A stretch of DNA of 64,000 bases from Candidatus Acidiferrum typicum (GTDB taxonomy: Bacteria > Acidobacteriota > Terriglobia > Acidiferrales > UBA7541): NCBI GenBank assembly GCA_002478115.1, contig DLMH01000099.1, forward strand, positions 1 through 64,000. Direction: 5' to 3'. Below are positions 36,441-44,903 of the stretch, piece by piece. The notes under the pieces were generated by a model. That model had not been told where the DNA came from. It ran no database searches and was given only the letters and a program-made list of their open reading frames with translations. Position numbers and translations under genes: made by a program. The first letter of the stretch is position 1. Each line of letters starts with the position of its first letter.

Positions 36441-36476
36441 GCGGGGCGGCGCGTCCGGCTGAGGTAAAATATAAGA

Positions 36477-37061
36477 ATGATGAACGAAGCGTTTTTGCGG
36501 GCCATTGCAGGAATGACCTCGGCGGAATCCGAGGTGCGGGTCGCGTCTGCCACGGAGATTTACCGGACAGGGCGCGCGCTGGCCGACCATGCGGCTTTTC
36601 CCTGGTGGGATAATGAGGAACTCTACAAACTGCTGGAAGGAAACAATCCCCACGTGACGGTGGGCCTGGCGGTGCATCCCGACCGCTTCGAGAAAATTCG
36701 CGAAGCCAGCGGCTCGCCGCGGCTCGCGGAAATTCCGCCGGATCAGGATGCCCGGGAATTTGAAATCCACCTGCCGGGCGGCCTCACGATGGACGTACTG
36801 ACTTCCCGCGATGCCGCGGGAAGCGGCGCAATCGCCAAGTACCTGCAGAAATTCGGCGAAGGCATTCAGCAGATCGAGTATCGCTGCGCGAACGTGGATC
36901 GCGCCACGCAAATCCTGCGCGATAAATTCGGCATTATGCCGGTTTTTCCGGCCACGCGCACGGGAGCAGATGGCACGCGCATTAATTTTTTTCTGGTGAG
37001 CGCTCCTGGCGCCAGCAAGGTCCTAATCGAACTCTACGAACCGGCCCCGCGAATGGATTAG
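36477..37061 (+). CDS. VOC/glyoxalase-fold-like protein
   Basis: A 194-residue soluble protein. The C-terminal half (about 125-190) resembles a vicinal-oxygen-chelate module: GIQQIEYRCANVDRATQIL, then RDKFGIMPVFP and KVLIELYEP, where Glu could be a metal ligand. The N-terminal half has HVTVGLAVHPDRFEKI, perhaps a second degenerate module. Substrate unknown. The relationship is judged by eye. The gene starts 36 bp after terC on the same strand. Confidence 0.6.
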   Translation: MMNEAFLRAIAGMTSAESEVRVASATEIYRTGRALADHAAFPWWDNEELYKLLEGNNPHVTVGLAVHPDRFEKIREASGSPRLAEIPPDQDAREFEIHLPGGLTMDVLTSRDAAGSGAIAKYLQKFGEGIQQIEYRCANVDRATQILRDKFGIMPVFPATRTGADGTRINFFLVSAPGASKVLIELYEPAPRMD

Positions 37062-37154
37062 CTTCCCCGACAAAATGACAGATTCCTCTGCCGCAAGGCG
37101 GGCGCCACATACTCGCGAGAAAGACACATTGGCGGAGCTGCTGACTGCGCAAAA

Positions 37155-37172
37155 GCGGCGGCGAGCCGCCGC
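37155..37172 (-). repeat. GC hairpin with GGAG foot
   Basis: GCGGCGGC-GA-GCCGCCGC, a perfect 8-bp stem. On the minus strand it is preceded by GGAGT and followed by TTTT, so it could be a REP-type element and could also terminate the debranching-enzyme transcript. It lies about 87 bp past that gene's stop. Confidence 0.5.
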
Positions 37173-37205
37173 ACTCCAAGGTGCCTGGCCTCGTCCGGCG
37201 CTTGC

Positions 37206-37231
37206 GGCCCGCCTCGGAAGGCGGGCCCTAC
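37206..37231 (-). repeat. REP-like hairpin with GTAG foot, copy 2
   Basis: On the minus strand: GTAGG followed by GGCCCGCC/GGCGGGCC, a perfect 8-bp stem with 6-nt loop. The preceding GCTTGTGTAGGG matches copy 1 at 26079-26090, while the stem differs. It sits 28 bp past the debranching-enzyme stop. Confidence 0.5.
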
Positions 37232-37258
37232 ACAAGCAAGAGAAATCTAAGAATACTG

Positions 37259-39280
37259 CTAAGAGTCTGAGGCGGCGCTGAGGAGTTGCCAGGCGCGGAA
37301 GAGTTCGCCGACGCTCCAGGCTTGCGCGATGCATCCAGCGGCGGGGAAGGGCGGATCGCCGCCAAAGATTTCCGCAATGGTGCCCAGGCCGGAGGAATAA
37401 ATGGTTTGGCCCAAGGGCTCGAGGAAGCTCTGGGCTGCCGCGCGGTCCTTGTACACACGATAGTGTGCCAGTGCAAACGGCCCGAGCAGCCAGCCCCATA
37501 CCGTTCCCTGATGATAAGCGGCATCGCGCTCACGCGGGCCGCCCGCATACTCGCCCTTGTAGGACGGTTCGGAGGGCGCCAGGCTGCGCAAGCCGTGCGA
37601 GGTGAGCAAATGCCTGGCCACGGCGTCAACGACCGATTTCTGCTGCCGTTCGGAAAGAAGGCTTACGGGAAGCGAGACACCGAAAATCTGGTTGGGCCGC
37701 AAGGAGGCGTCGTTTCCCCTGCCCGGTTCATCAATGACGTCGAAGCAGCAATTGCGCTCGGGATTCCAGAATTTCTGAAAATTTCGCGTGGCCTTCTCCG
37801 CAAGTTTTTCGTAGCCCTCGCCGGGCCGCACCAGCAAGCGCGCAAAGTCCGCCATCGTGTGCAGCGCATTGATCCACAGCGCATTGATTTCCACGGGCTT
37901 GCCAATGCGCGGCGTGACCACCCAGTCTCCGATTTTCGCGTCCATCCAGGTGAGCTGCACTTCCGGACTGCCCGCAAAAATCAGGGCATCCGCGGGATCG
38001 ACCTTGATGTTGTAACGCGTGCCGCGCACGTGCGCGTCCACAATTTCGACGAGCGTGGGGAAGAGCTGTTGCACCAGATCCAAGTCCTGCGTCGCGACAT
38101 AGTATTGGCGCACCGCCTCGAAATACCACAAGGCGGCGTCCACGGTGTTGTACTGCGGCGGGCCGCTGGAATCCGGGAAATTGTTCGGCAGCATTCCTGC
38201 GTCGACATACCGCGAAAAGGACTGCAGGATTATTCGCGCAATTTCCGGGCGCCCGAGAGGAAGGGTCAATCCCGGCAGCGCGATCATGGTGTCGCGTCCC
38301 CAATCGCCAAACCAGTGGTAGCCGGCGATGAGGCTCAAGCCTTCAGAGTCCTCCGGCAGAGCGCGGCGAACCACAAATTGATCCGCCGCGAGAACCAGTT
38401 GCCAGAGCCACCCAGGTTCCTCTTCGGCGGGCGAGGAGCACTCCTTGTTGTGCTGTTCCTGCCAGGCCCGGAACAATTTCCACTCGTGATTGGATTGTTC
38501 GGCGCGCGCTTCCATCCCGTCGAGCGAAGTTGCCTCCACAGTAGTGAAAACAAGGGTGACACTTTCCTGAACAGCCAGGCTGAAATGAAACTGCGCGGCG
38601 AACAAACGATCTTCGCGATCATCGAGTCCGCGCTCTTTTTCGGCGGGCAGGAAATAGTCGCGGTACCACTCGTGGCGCGGCTGCACGGACGCGCCGGCGC
38701 TTTTCAAGTAGAACGGGGTGGCCCCATCGAAGGCGCGGATTCTCAGACCGTTCTCGACGGGTTCGACGCTCATGCGCCAATCGCCGGCCTGCGTGGTGAG
38801 GTGAAAATCGCGGTAGTTCACCAGCACCTTGGCGTCAATCTCCACGGGTGCGTTGCCGCGCACCAGGGTGTATTGCACGCAGGTGGTGTTCTCTCCCTGC
38901 TTCATCCACACGCGCTTTTCGAGCAGTGCGTCCGCAAGGGCATAGCGCCACACGGGCTTGGTGCCTTCGAGGAAAAAACTTTCGATTTGGAGGTAGCCAC
39001 TCGGGGAAACAAACCCACTGCTCCAGCGATTGGTGGCGAGGGGAAAGCTGGTTTCGAGGTAGCGCACGCTTTCGTCGAGGCCGGCCACCAAAAGGGTACG
39101 GCCGACAGGGGGTTGCAGCGCCGCGATCAAGAGGCCGTGGTATCTGCGGGTTGCCGTGCCCGCAACCGTTCCCGAAGCGAATCCGCCCAAGCCGTTGGTG
39201 ACCAGCCACTCGCAGGTTTCCGCGGCATCCAGTTCACCGCACACTTCCCCGCCGAATTGCACTTCCGCCAGGAGCGACAC
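37259..39280 (-). CDS. Amylo-alpha-1,6-glucosidase (bacterial glycogen-debranching type)
   Basis: A 673-residue enzyme. The N-terminal domain (about 12-280) has ETCEWLVTNGLGGFASGTVA, typical of the bacterial/archaeal GDE N-domain. The C-terminal (alpha/alpha)6 domain (about 300-665, GH133-like) has AGYHWFGDWGRDTMIALPGL with catalytic acids. It should hydrolyse the alpha-1,6 glucose left at glycogen branch points in the cytoplasm. The GTG start at 39280 lies three nt after the stop of the preceding gene, whose last codons carry the GGAG ribosome-binding site, so the two are translationally coupled. Confidence 0.93.
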   Translation of the reverse strand: MSLLAEVQFGGEVCGELDAAETCEWLVTNGLGGFASGTVAGTATRRYHGLLIAALQPPVGRTLLVAGLDESVRYLETSFPLATNRWSSGFVSPSGYLQIESFFLEGTKPVWRYALADALLEKRVWMKQGENTTCVQYTLVRGNAPVEIDAKVLVNYRDFHLTTQAGDWRMSVEPVENGLRIRAFDGATPFYLKSAGASVQPRHEWYRDYFLPAEKERGLDDREDRLFAAQFHFSLAVQESVTLVFTTVEATSLDGMEARAEQSNHEWKLFRAWQEQHNKECSSPAEEEPGWLWQLVLAADQFVVRRALPEDSEGLSLIAGYHWFGDWGRDTMIALPGLTLPLGRPEIARIILQSFSRYVDAGMLPNNFPDSSGPPQYNTVDAALWYFEAVRQYYVATQDLDLVQQLFPTLVEIVDAHVRGTRYNIKVDPADALIFAGSPEVQLTWMDAKIGDWVVTPRIGKPVEINALWINALHTMADFARLLVRPGEGYEKLAEKATRNFQKFWNPERNCCFDVIDEPGRGNDASLRPNQIFGVSLPVSLLSERQQKSVVDAVARHLLTSHGLRSLAPSEPSYKGEYAGGPRERDAAYHQGTVWGWLLGPFALAHYRVYKDRAAAQSFLEPLGQTIYSSGLGTIAEIFGGDPPFPAAGCIAQAWSVGELFRAWQLLSAASDS

Positions 39281-39283
39281 GCC

Positions 39284-39823
39284 TTATTCTCCGCTTTGTT
39301 CTACGAAGACATGAAAATAATGGTTTCCCTCAAAAATGCCGGTGTCCAGCAACTCAAACTCTGGTGCGCTGCGTCCTCGCCGCCGATTCTCCTCCAGCAA
39401 TTGAGCATAGGGAAACTCTGCCTGGGGATATTTGTAGAGCATGCGCATGTAACTGTGCGTGGGAGTGGAATCGAGGTAGAAGTAGTACTCCTTCACATCT
39501 TCGCCGTGATTGCCCTGATTTCCGGTCAACCCGAACAGGCGTTCTTTCAAGATGGGGTCGCGGCCGTTCCAGAGTGCCAAAGCGAAACAGATCATCTGGT
39601 GGCGGTCGCACAGGCCTCCAATCCCGTCTTCTCCCCAGCGATAGGCCCGGGCGTGGGCGTGTTCAAAGGGAAAGGACTCCCAGGCGCTGCCCTCTTTGCT
39701 GTAGTCCTCTCGGACCGTGCCCCATTGACGTTCCGCGAGGTAAGGCCCCCAGCGCTTCCAATGTTTCTTGCGAAGCCGGGCTTCCTCCAGGCGGTGAGCC
39801 TCGACAGTCAGAATTCTGGGCAT
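39284..39823 (-). CDS. N-terminal fragment of a GH63-like glucosidase
   Basis: A 179-residue protein that matches only the N-terminal domain of a large family of bacterial glucosidases (GH63/MGH1-like, about 880 residues by recall): [20 protein letters not shown], then [40 protein letters not shown] and [20 protein letters not shown]. The (alpha/alpha)6 catalytic part with its acids is missing; the frame ends at a clean TAA after FVEQSGE. It is coupled to the debranching enzyme, so it is either a retained domain or the 5' remnant of a deletion that joined two glycogen genes. Codon use is normal. Sequence intactness argues for retention. Confidence 0.75.
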   Translation of the reverse strand: MPRILTVEAHRLEEARLRKKHWKRWGPYLAERQWGTVREDYSKEGSAWESFPFEHAHARAYRWGEDGIGGLCDRHQMICFALALWNGRDPILKERLFGLTGNQGNHGEDVKEYYFYLDSTPTHSYMRMLYKYPQAEFPYAQLLEENRRRGRSAPEFELLDTGIFEGNHYFHVFVEQSGE

Positions 39824-40275
39824 AGCAGTGGGTCCCTCGAGAACAAGCCGGCCCCCATGGTCGCATCTTTCGCAATCATTGGGGGAGACGGGCGGCGGGG
39901 GGTTGTCGGTTCAATCAAGACCCTCCCCCCGTCAGGCCACAAATTATCGTCACAACGAAGGCGTAAGTCCAGCCTGCCTGCCTTGTTACAATGCCTTAAT
40001 AATTCAGCAAAGAATGGGGCTTGGATGGTTTGCCGCAGCCCGCTTCGGACCGGCCCTGTTTATTGATACATAACGGATGGTTAGGCAGGCACTTTGTTTC
40101 AGATTGGGATTCAAGTATGTTCCTTTGGAACAATGGCACCTGAGATCCGGACGACTGTGTTCGGAGTGGGATTCTCGCCCGCCTATCCAACTCCGCCGCT
40201 TGTTGTTGCGTGCCCGATGAGCAAGATATGCCTTTGTCGAGAGTTCTTCAGGTTTTCCTGCGCTGAGGAGGCGTC
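39824..40275. other. Divergent intergenic region
   Basis: A 452-bp gap between the glucosidase fragment (minus) and the lipoprotein pseudogene (plus). It contains a G-rich run (39881-39902) and a partly complementary C-rich run (39920-39931). Promoters of both genes should be here. I see no gene. Confidence 0.5.
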
Positions 40276-43200
40276 ATGATGAGAAAGCTCAGTGGTTCCG
40301 CATTGGGGGTGGCATCGCTCCTGTGCATTTTGCTATTGGCGGCCTGCAGTGGCGCACCGAAGTTGAAAGAACTGGTCGTCGCGCCGAGCACCGCCTCAAT
40401 CAGCGTGGGACAACAGCAGACATTTAAGGTGACCGGCACCTACAGTAATGGAACGTCGAAAGATTTGACTACGGGTGCCAGCATCACCTGGGCGTCATCG
40501 AGTATCAGCGTCGCGACGATCACTTCAGGCGGCGTCGCCACGGCTGTGGCTGCGGGTATGACCAACATTACCGCGTCACTGGGAAGCATTACGTCGTCGC
40601 TAGCAGTGCTCTCGGTAAGCGGGATTAAGTCCATTGCGGTGACGCCGGCGTTCCCGACGATCACTGTTCCGGGAACCCAGGCTTTTACGGCCATGGCGAT
40701 CATCATCAATCCCGATGGCAGCTTGACCGCGCCGCAGGATATCACCCTCAAGGCGACCTAGGCGTCATCCAACATGGGGGTCGCGATGATCGACAGCACG
40801 CAGGACGCCACCAATGGCACGGCGACTGCCGTGGCCACCGGTCTCACACAGATCACCGCCTCCTATGAGGGCGTCACCTCGAACATCGCCTATTTGACAG
40901 TGGGTACCCCTCCACCAACAGTGGTGCAACTGACCGTGGCACCCCTGACGGCAACGATTGCAGCAGGCCAGACGATTCAGTTCGCCGCGACCGAAGTCTT
41001 GAGTGATGGCTCGACGCAACCCCCATCGGGCCCGGTGAGTTGGTCGATTTCCTGCACACCGGCAAACACGGCAACGATCGGCACCACTACGGGTCTTGCG
41101 GTGGCGCTAGCCTCTGGAGCAGGCGCAAGTTGCACCGTGACCGCGAAAGAAACCGCTCCCAACGCTCTAACCGGAACGGCCACACTCAGCATCACGGCTG
41201 CGGTGGCACGGTTCGCCTATATCGTGAATGATACGGGTGGCACGATTTCCGCCTATGGGGCGAATGCAGCGGGTGGCGCGTTGACATTCCTGGCCAAGTA
41301 CGCGACGCAGGCCGGGCCTCAACAGGCTCTCGTGCACCAGTCTGGCAAGTATCTGTACGTCATCGATGGAGCCAGTGGTGTGCATGTTTATGACATCAAT
41401 CCGGTCACAGGAGCATTGACCGCAACGGGCGCCACGTCCCAGGCGGGCAGCGGGAACGCCACGGATAAAGGCGTAATCGATCCATCCGGCAGCTTCCTCT
41501 ACGTCGTGAACATCAACGACAACAAGGTTTACGGCTTCACCATAAAGCAGACTGATGGATCTCTTTCATCCATCAATTCGAACGCCGGCTACCCTGTGGG
41601 TGCGGGTCCGTCGGATGTTTTGGTCGACCATACCGGCACATACCTTTATGTGATCAATGGTGGAGACGCAGATATCAGCGGCTTCACCATCACGCCTCTA
41701 ACTGGCGTTTTGGTGGCCAATAATGCGGCGGCGGCACCCTACACGGCAGGCAGCCTTGGTCCGGCGCCGTTCTACGGCACTATCGATCCGACAAACACGT
41801 ACCTCTACGTGCCCACGGGTGATGGCAACGTTTCGAGCTTCCAAATCACCAGTAACGGACAGCTATCCACCCCTGGGACCGTCTCCCCGGTTGCGGGCGC
41901 AGGCTTTCTGACCAACATCGTTATTGATCCCAGCGGTAAGTACATCTACGTCGTGGATAATAACGTCGTTCCGAGCAACATCTATGCCTTCAACGTTGGC
42001 ACCGGAGGCGCATTTGGCGCGGCTATCGGAAGTGCAATACCCGCGGGCAATACGTCCTTCGGCATGGCCATCGACCCAACTTCGACTCTACTGGCGGTTG
42101 ACAACCAGTTTTCCGACACCATTTCCCTCTTTACGATTGGCTCGACCGGTGCGTTGACATCACTGGTTCCCGCCAGCACTGGCGCAGCACCACTTTTTAT
42201 GGCCTTCGATATCGGCAGCGCTGCCGCACAAGTGGCACCGGCCGAAGTCGTAACTGCCAACAAGACGACGGGAGACATCTCCGCGTTCACCGCTGCCAGC
42301 GGCGTGCTTACAGCGGACGCGAACGCTCCGTACGCGGGCGTTGCCGGCAACTCCCAGATTGGTTCCAGCGTGACGGGCAGCCTTTTCTTTACGGGAAGTG
42401 CTTCCGGCAAGCAACTTGCTGGATATGGCTTTAACGCAGCAAACACCCCGGCTATCGCGGCCTTAGCGGGTTCGCCATACAGTCTGACGCCCGCGGGCGC
42501 TGCGGGCACTGTGATTGCCGATCCTTCCGGCCTCTTCGCGTATGTGGCCGACACAACGAATGCACTGGTGCACAGCTACGCGTACAATCCCACGACGAAT
42601 AGCCTGGCGTTGACGTCGACAGCCCCGGCGACCGGGCAGCCCGCGCTGACGGGTCTTCAGGCGCTGGTCAGCGATCCGCAGGCCAACTTCGTTTTCGCCC
42701 TGGCGTCCAACGGTTCCGTGACGGCGATTGAGCTGGGGAATAATGGCACGCTCTACTCCCCAGGCACACTTAACGCATTTCCTGGAACAAACTGGACCAT
42801 GGGGGCAGTGGACGCTTCCGGCCAGTACTTGCTGGCGGTGGATTCTGTTGCAAATAAAATCCATATGTACTCGATCTCTCCGGCGGGGGGTGGAACTGAC
42901 GGGGCGCTGGCCGAAATTGGTTCGGGCACCAGCATCCCCGGGGCGATGCTGCCTGTCGCGATCGCGTTCGATCCGCTCGACCGCTTCGTGGTGGTCACCG
43001 ACGCCACGGCAAAGACGATCACACCGTTCCTCTTCACCTACGACCCCGCGACGCCGACCCTCACTGCGGGGACGGCGGTGACCCTGCCGTCCGCCGCGGG
43101 CCAAGTGACCATCGACCCAACGGGTAAGTATCTCTTTGTGGCCTTGGTTGGTGCGGCGAACTCGACGCCTCCTAGCGGCGTTGCGGTTTACACCGTGGCT

Positions 43201-43308
43201 GTTTCGGGTGGCGCCGTAACCCTGACTCCAGTAGCCGGCTCGCCGTTCACGACCGGGACCGGGGCCAGTGGAACAACCGGCGTGGGCGTCATCAACAGCG
43301 TGCAGTAA
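40276..43308 (+). pseudogene. Lipoprotein with Ig-like repeats and lactonase-like beta-propeller, interrupted by an amber codon
   Basis: The frame is continuous from the ATG at 40276 to 43308 (about 1,010 codons) apart from one TAG at 40759-40761. The first part has a lipoprotein signal (LLLAACSG) and BIG2-like Ig repeats; the second continues the next Ig repeat and then a long propeller with YVVNINDNKVYGF and FAYVADTTNALVHSY repeats, as in the YVTN/lactonase-like family. In the preceding Ig repeat the matching residue is Trp (ITWASSS against T-stop-ASSN), so TGG changed to TAG. Without suppression only a 161-residue lipoprotein would be made. A start within the second part (ATG 40774) has no ribosome-binding site or signal. 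The rest is undamaged, so the change is recent or an error. Confidence 0.8.
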
Positions 43309-44067
43309 ATCCCCGCCGGGCGTCCTTCGCGGATGCCCGGCACAACCAAATCCGAAGGGGATGGCTTCGGCCGTTGCTTGGACCGCTGAAGCCATGGCCT
43401 GAAGCCACATTATCCTCAAGGTTTCGGAACTCTCATAACCGAATACATTGCAGGCAAGCTTGCCAACCTTCGGGTACTGCCTTGTCCAGAAACATGTCTC
43501 GCGGAAGTGAGAGAAGAACTCGTGCACTTGGCATCGGGGCTGGCGATCGAACTGCCCGCCGGAAAAGTTTCCATCGAACGAACTGATAAGGACATTCCAG
43601 GCTGATCGGATAACTCGTCATCAAGATGGGAATTCGTTTCCTTTTTGGCACGCGCGAGAAAGAGAAACTCCATCTCCCCCACAGCAGTCAAGCGCATCGC
43701 CTTTCCTAAACCTATGTTTCTCAGGTGAATCGAATCCCAAGTCTGCCCGGAACGATGGATTTGCTCGCCTTGAAACTGTCTCCGAAATGGATTCAAGCCA
43801 TTTCTAACGGAGGTGTTACCGATCATTGGCAAGGGGAAAGCTTTACTTTAAGGCACCTGTTGCCCCGTCGCGCTTTGCTCGATTCCGGCGGGGTGGAAGA
43901 TTCAAATATTTGTTAGAAAGCTTCTCGCTAACTCCGGGATTGGTATCCAAGCTGCACGTGGCCCTGTCGTCGCGCTCTTCGGGGGAAAGACCTCTCTCCT
44001 CCCGCGACGTTCGCCAATCAGACCTTCCCTCTGACGGCTCCAAAAGAATCAATCCTCGGAGTGTGTA
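43309..44067. other. Long intergenic region with one possible gene remnant
   Basis: A 759-bp stretch between the propeller gene and the next small gene. It holds the possible remnant at 43388-43605 and otherwise no recognised gene, terminator or repeat. Several overlapping open frames in all directions lack ribosome-binding sites. Confidence 0.45.
43388..43605 (+). pseudogene. Possible remnant of a small protein gene
   Basis: An open frame without a proper start encodes protein-like sequence: TLITEYIAGKLANLRVLPC, then CLAEVREELVHLASGLAIEL and PAGKVSIERTDKD, ending at TGA. The amphipathic helix pattern looks real, but there is no ATG, GTG or TTG in frame after the last stop. It may be a 3' remnant. 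No family recognised. Confidence 0.25.
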
Positions 44068-44511
44068 ATGAGGGTCCGGCGCAAGATTGCTCTTCTAATG
44101 TTTTTAGCCATGAGCACAGGCATTGGGGCACAAGCCCAGAAATTGGTGGAAGACCCCAAACCGGTAAAAAAAGAGGTTAGGTTGCAGGTTCCAAAAAGAC
44201 TGTGGTTGTCCTTGAGCGCACTCACCTACACTGCGGCCGCACTCGACATGCACGCGACCGCTGACGCCGTGCAGTTTAAAAAGAAATACCCGGCGTTTTA
44301 TTTGGGAAATCCCGAAGCGGATCCAATCGCGAGGCCCTTCGTGAAATTGCCGGCGCCAGCCTATTACGCCTGCGGCTTTGCATTGGCAACAGGGGTCAAT
44401 TGGCTTGGCTATCAAATGTCTCGCTCGCGCAAATGGCGGAAGGTTTGGTGGCTGCCGCAGGCCGTCTCTATGAGCGCAAATGGCTATGGATATTACACAT
44501 CAACACGATAA
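44068..44511 (+). CDS. Hypothetical exported membrane protein
   Basis: A 147-residue protein. ATG at 44068 with GGAG six nt upstream. Signal peptide 1-23 (LLMFLAMSTGIGAQAQ). The mature part has a segment SLSALTYTAAALDMHATADA and a second, YYACGFALATGVNWLGYQMS, both possibly membrane-inserted, and a basic stretch SRSRKWRKVWW before a last hydrophobic part. No known domain. It is monocistronic. Confidence 0.6.
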   Translation: MRVRRKIALLMFLAMSTGIGAQAQKLVEDPKPVKKEVRLQVPKRLWLSLSALTYTAAALDMHATADAVQFKKKYPAFYLGNPEADPIARPFVKLPAPAYYACGFALATGVNWLGYQMSRSRKWRKVWWLPQAVSMSANGYGYYTSTR

Positions 44512-44903
44512 ATTCCCTGGGAAGACCCTTAGCCGGCCTTTCTCACGAGATACTATTTTGATTTTATCCAAATTGCGCAACGCCCTGCCGTCTTGAGGGG
44601 CGCGTCGGGCGTTTATCCCGAGCTGGTCGTGGCGCGCCGAAAGATCTCAACTGACACCCCGTGCACAATTTTGATTGAGGTCCTTCGGCGATCTCCGGTT
44701 TTGGGAGTCCGGTGGACTCCACCGGAGTCCTGACACCGGACCTCATCGGATCGCCTCAGGATGAGCATGGCTTGCTGAACGTGGACATCGGATGAATCGT
44801 AGTTTGTGAAAAAACCGGGTTAGGGTAAGCGTCCAAGTGAGGAATCGGTGGTGAACGAAGCGGGGCAAATTCCACCCTGAAGGGTATATACACTACGTGC
44901 CCA
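44512..44903. other. Intergenic region holding a long inverted repeat
   Basis: A 392-bp gap between the small exported protein and the aldehyde dehydrogenase stop; nearly half is the family B repeat at 44587-44767. No gene is seen. Confidence 0.55.
44587..44767. repeat. Long palindromic repeat, family B copy 1
   Basis: About 180 bp. Related to 55914-56027: both share GAGGTCCTTCGGCGA and CATCGGATCGCCTCAGGATGA near the right end and CTTGAGGGG/CCTGAGGGG at the left. This copy has eroded ends and an extra nested hairpin with arms TCCGGTGGA/TCCACCGGA. Confidence 0.6.

Noticed and set aside
39881..39902. G-rich tract that might form a G-quadruplex.
   Set aside because: Only three separate runs of three or more G are present, so a standard four-run quadruplex is not formed.
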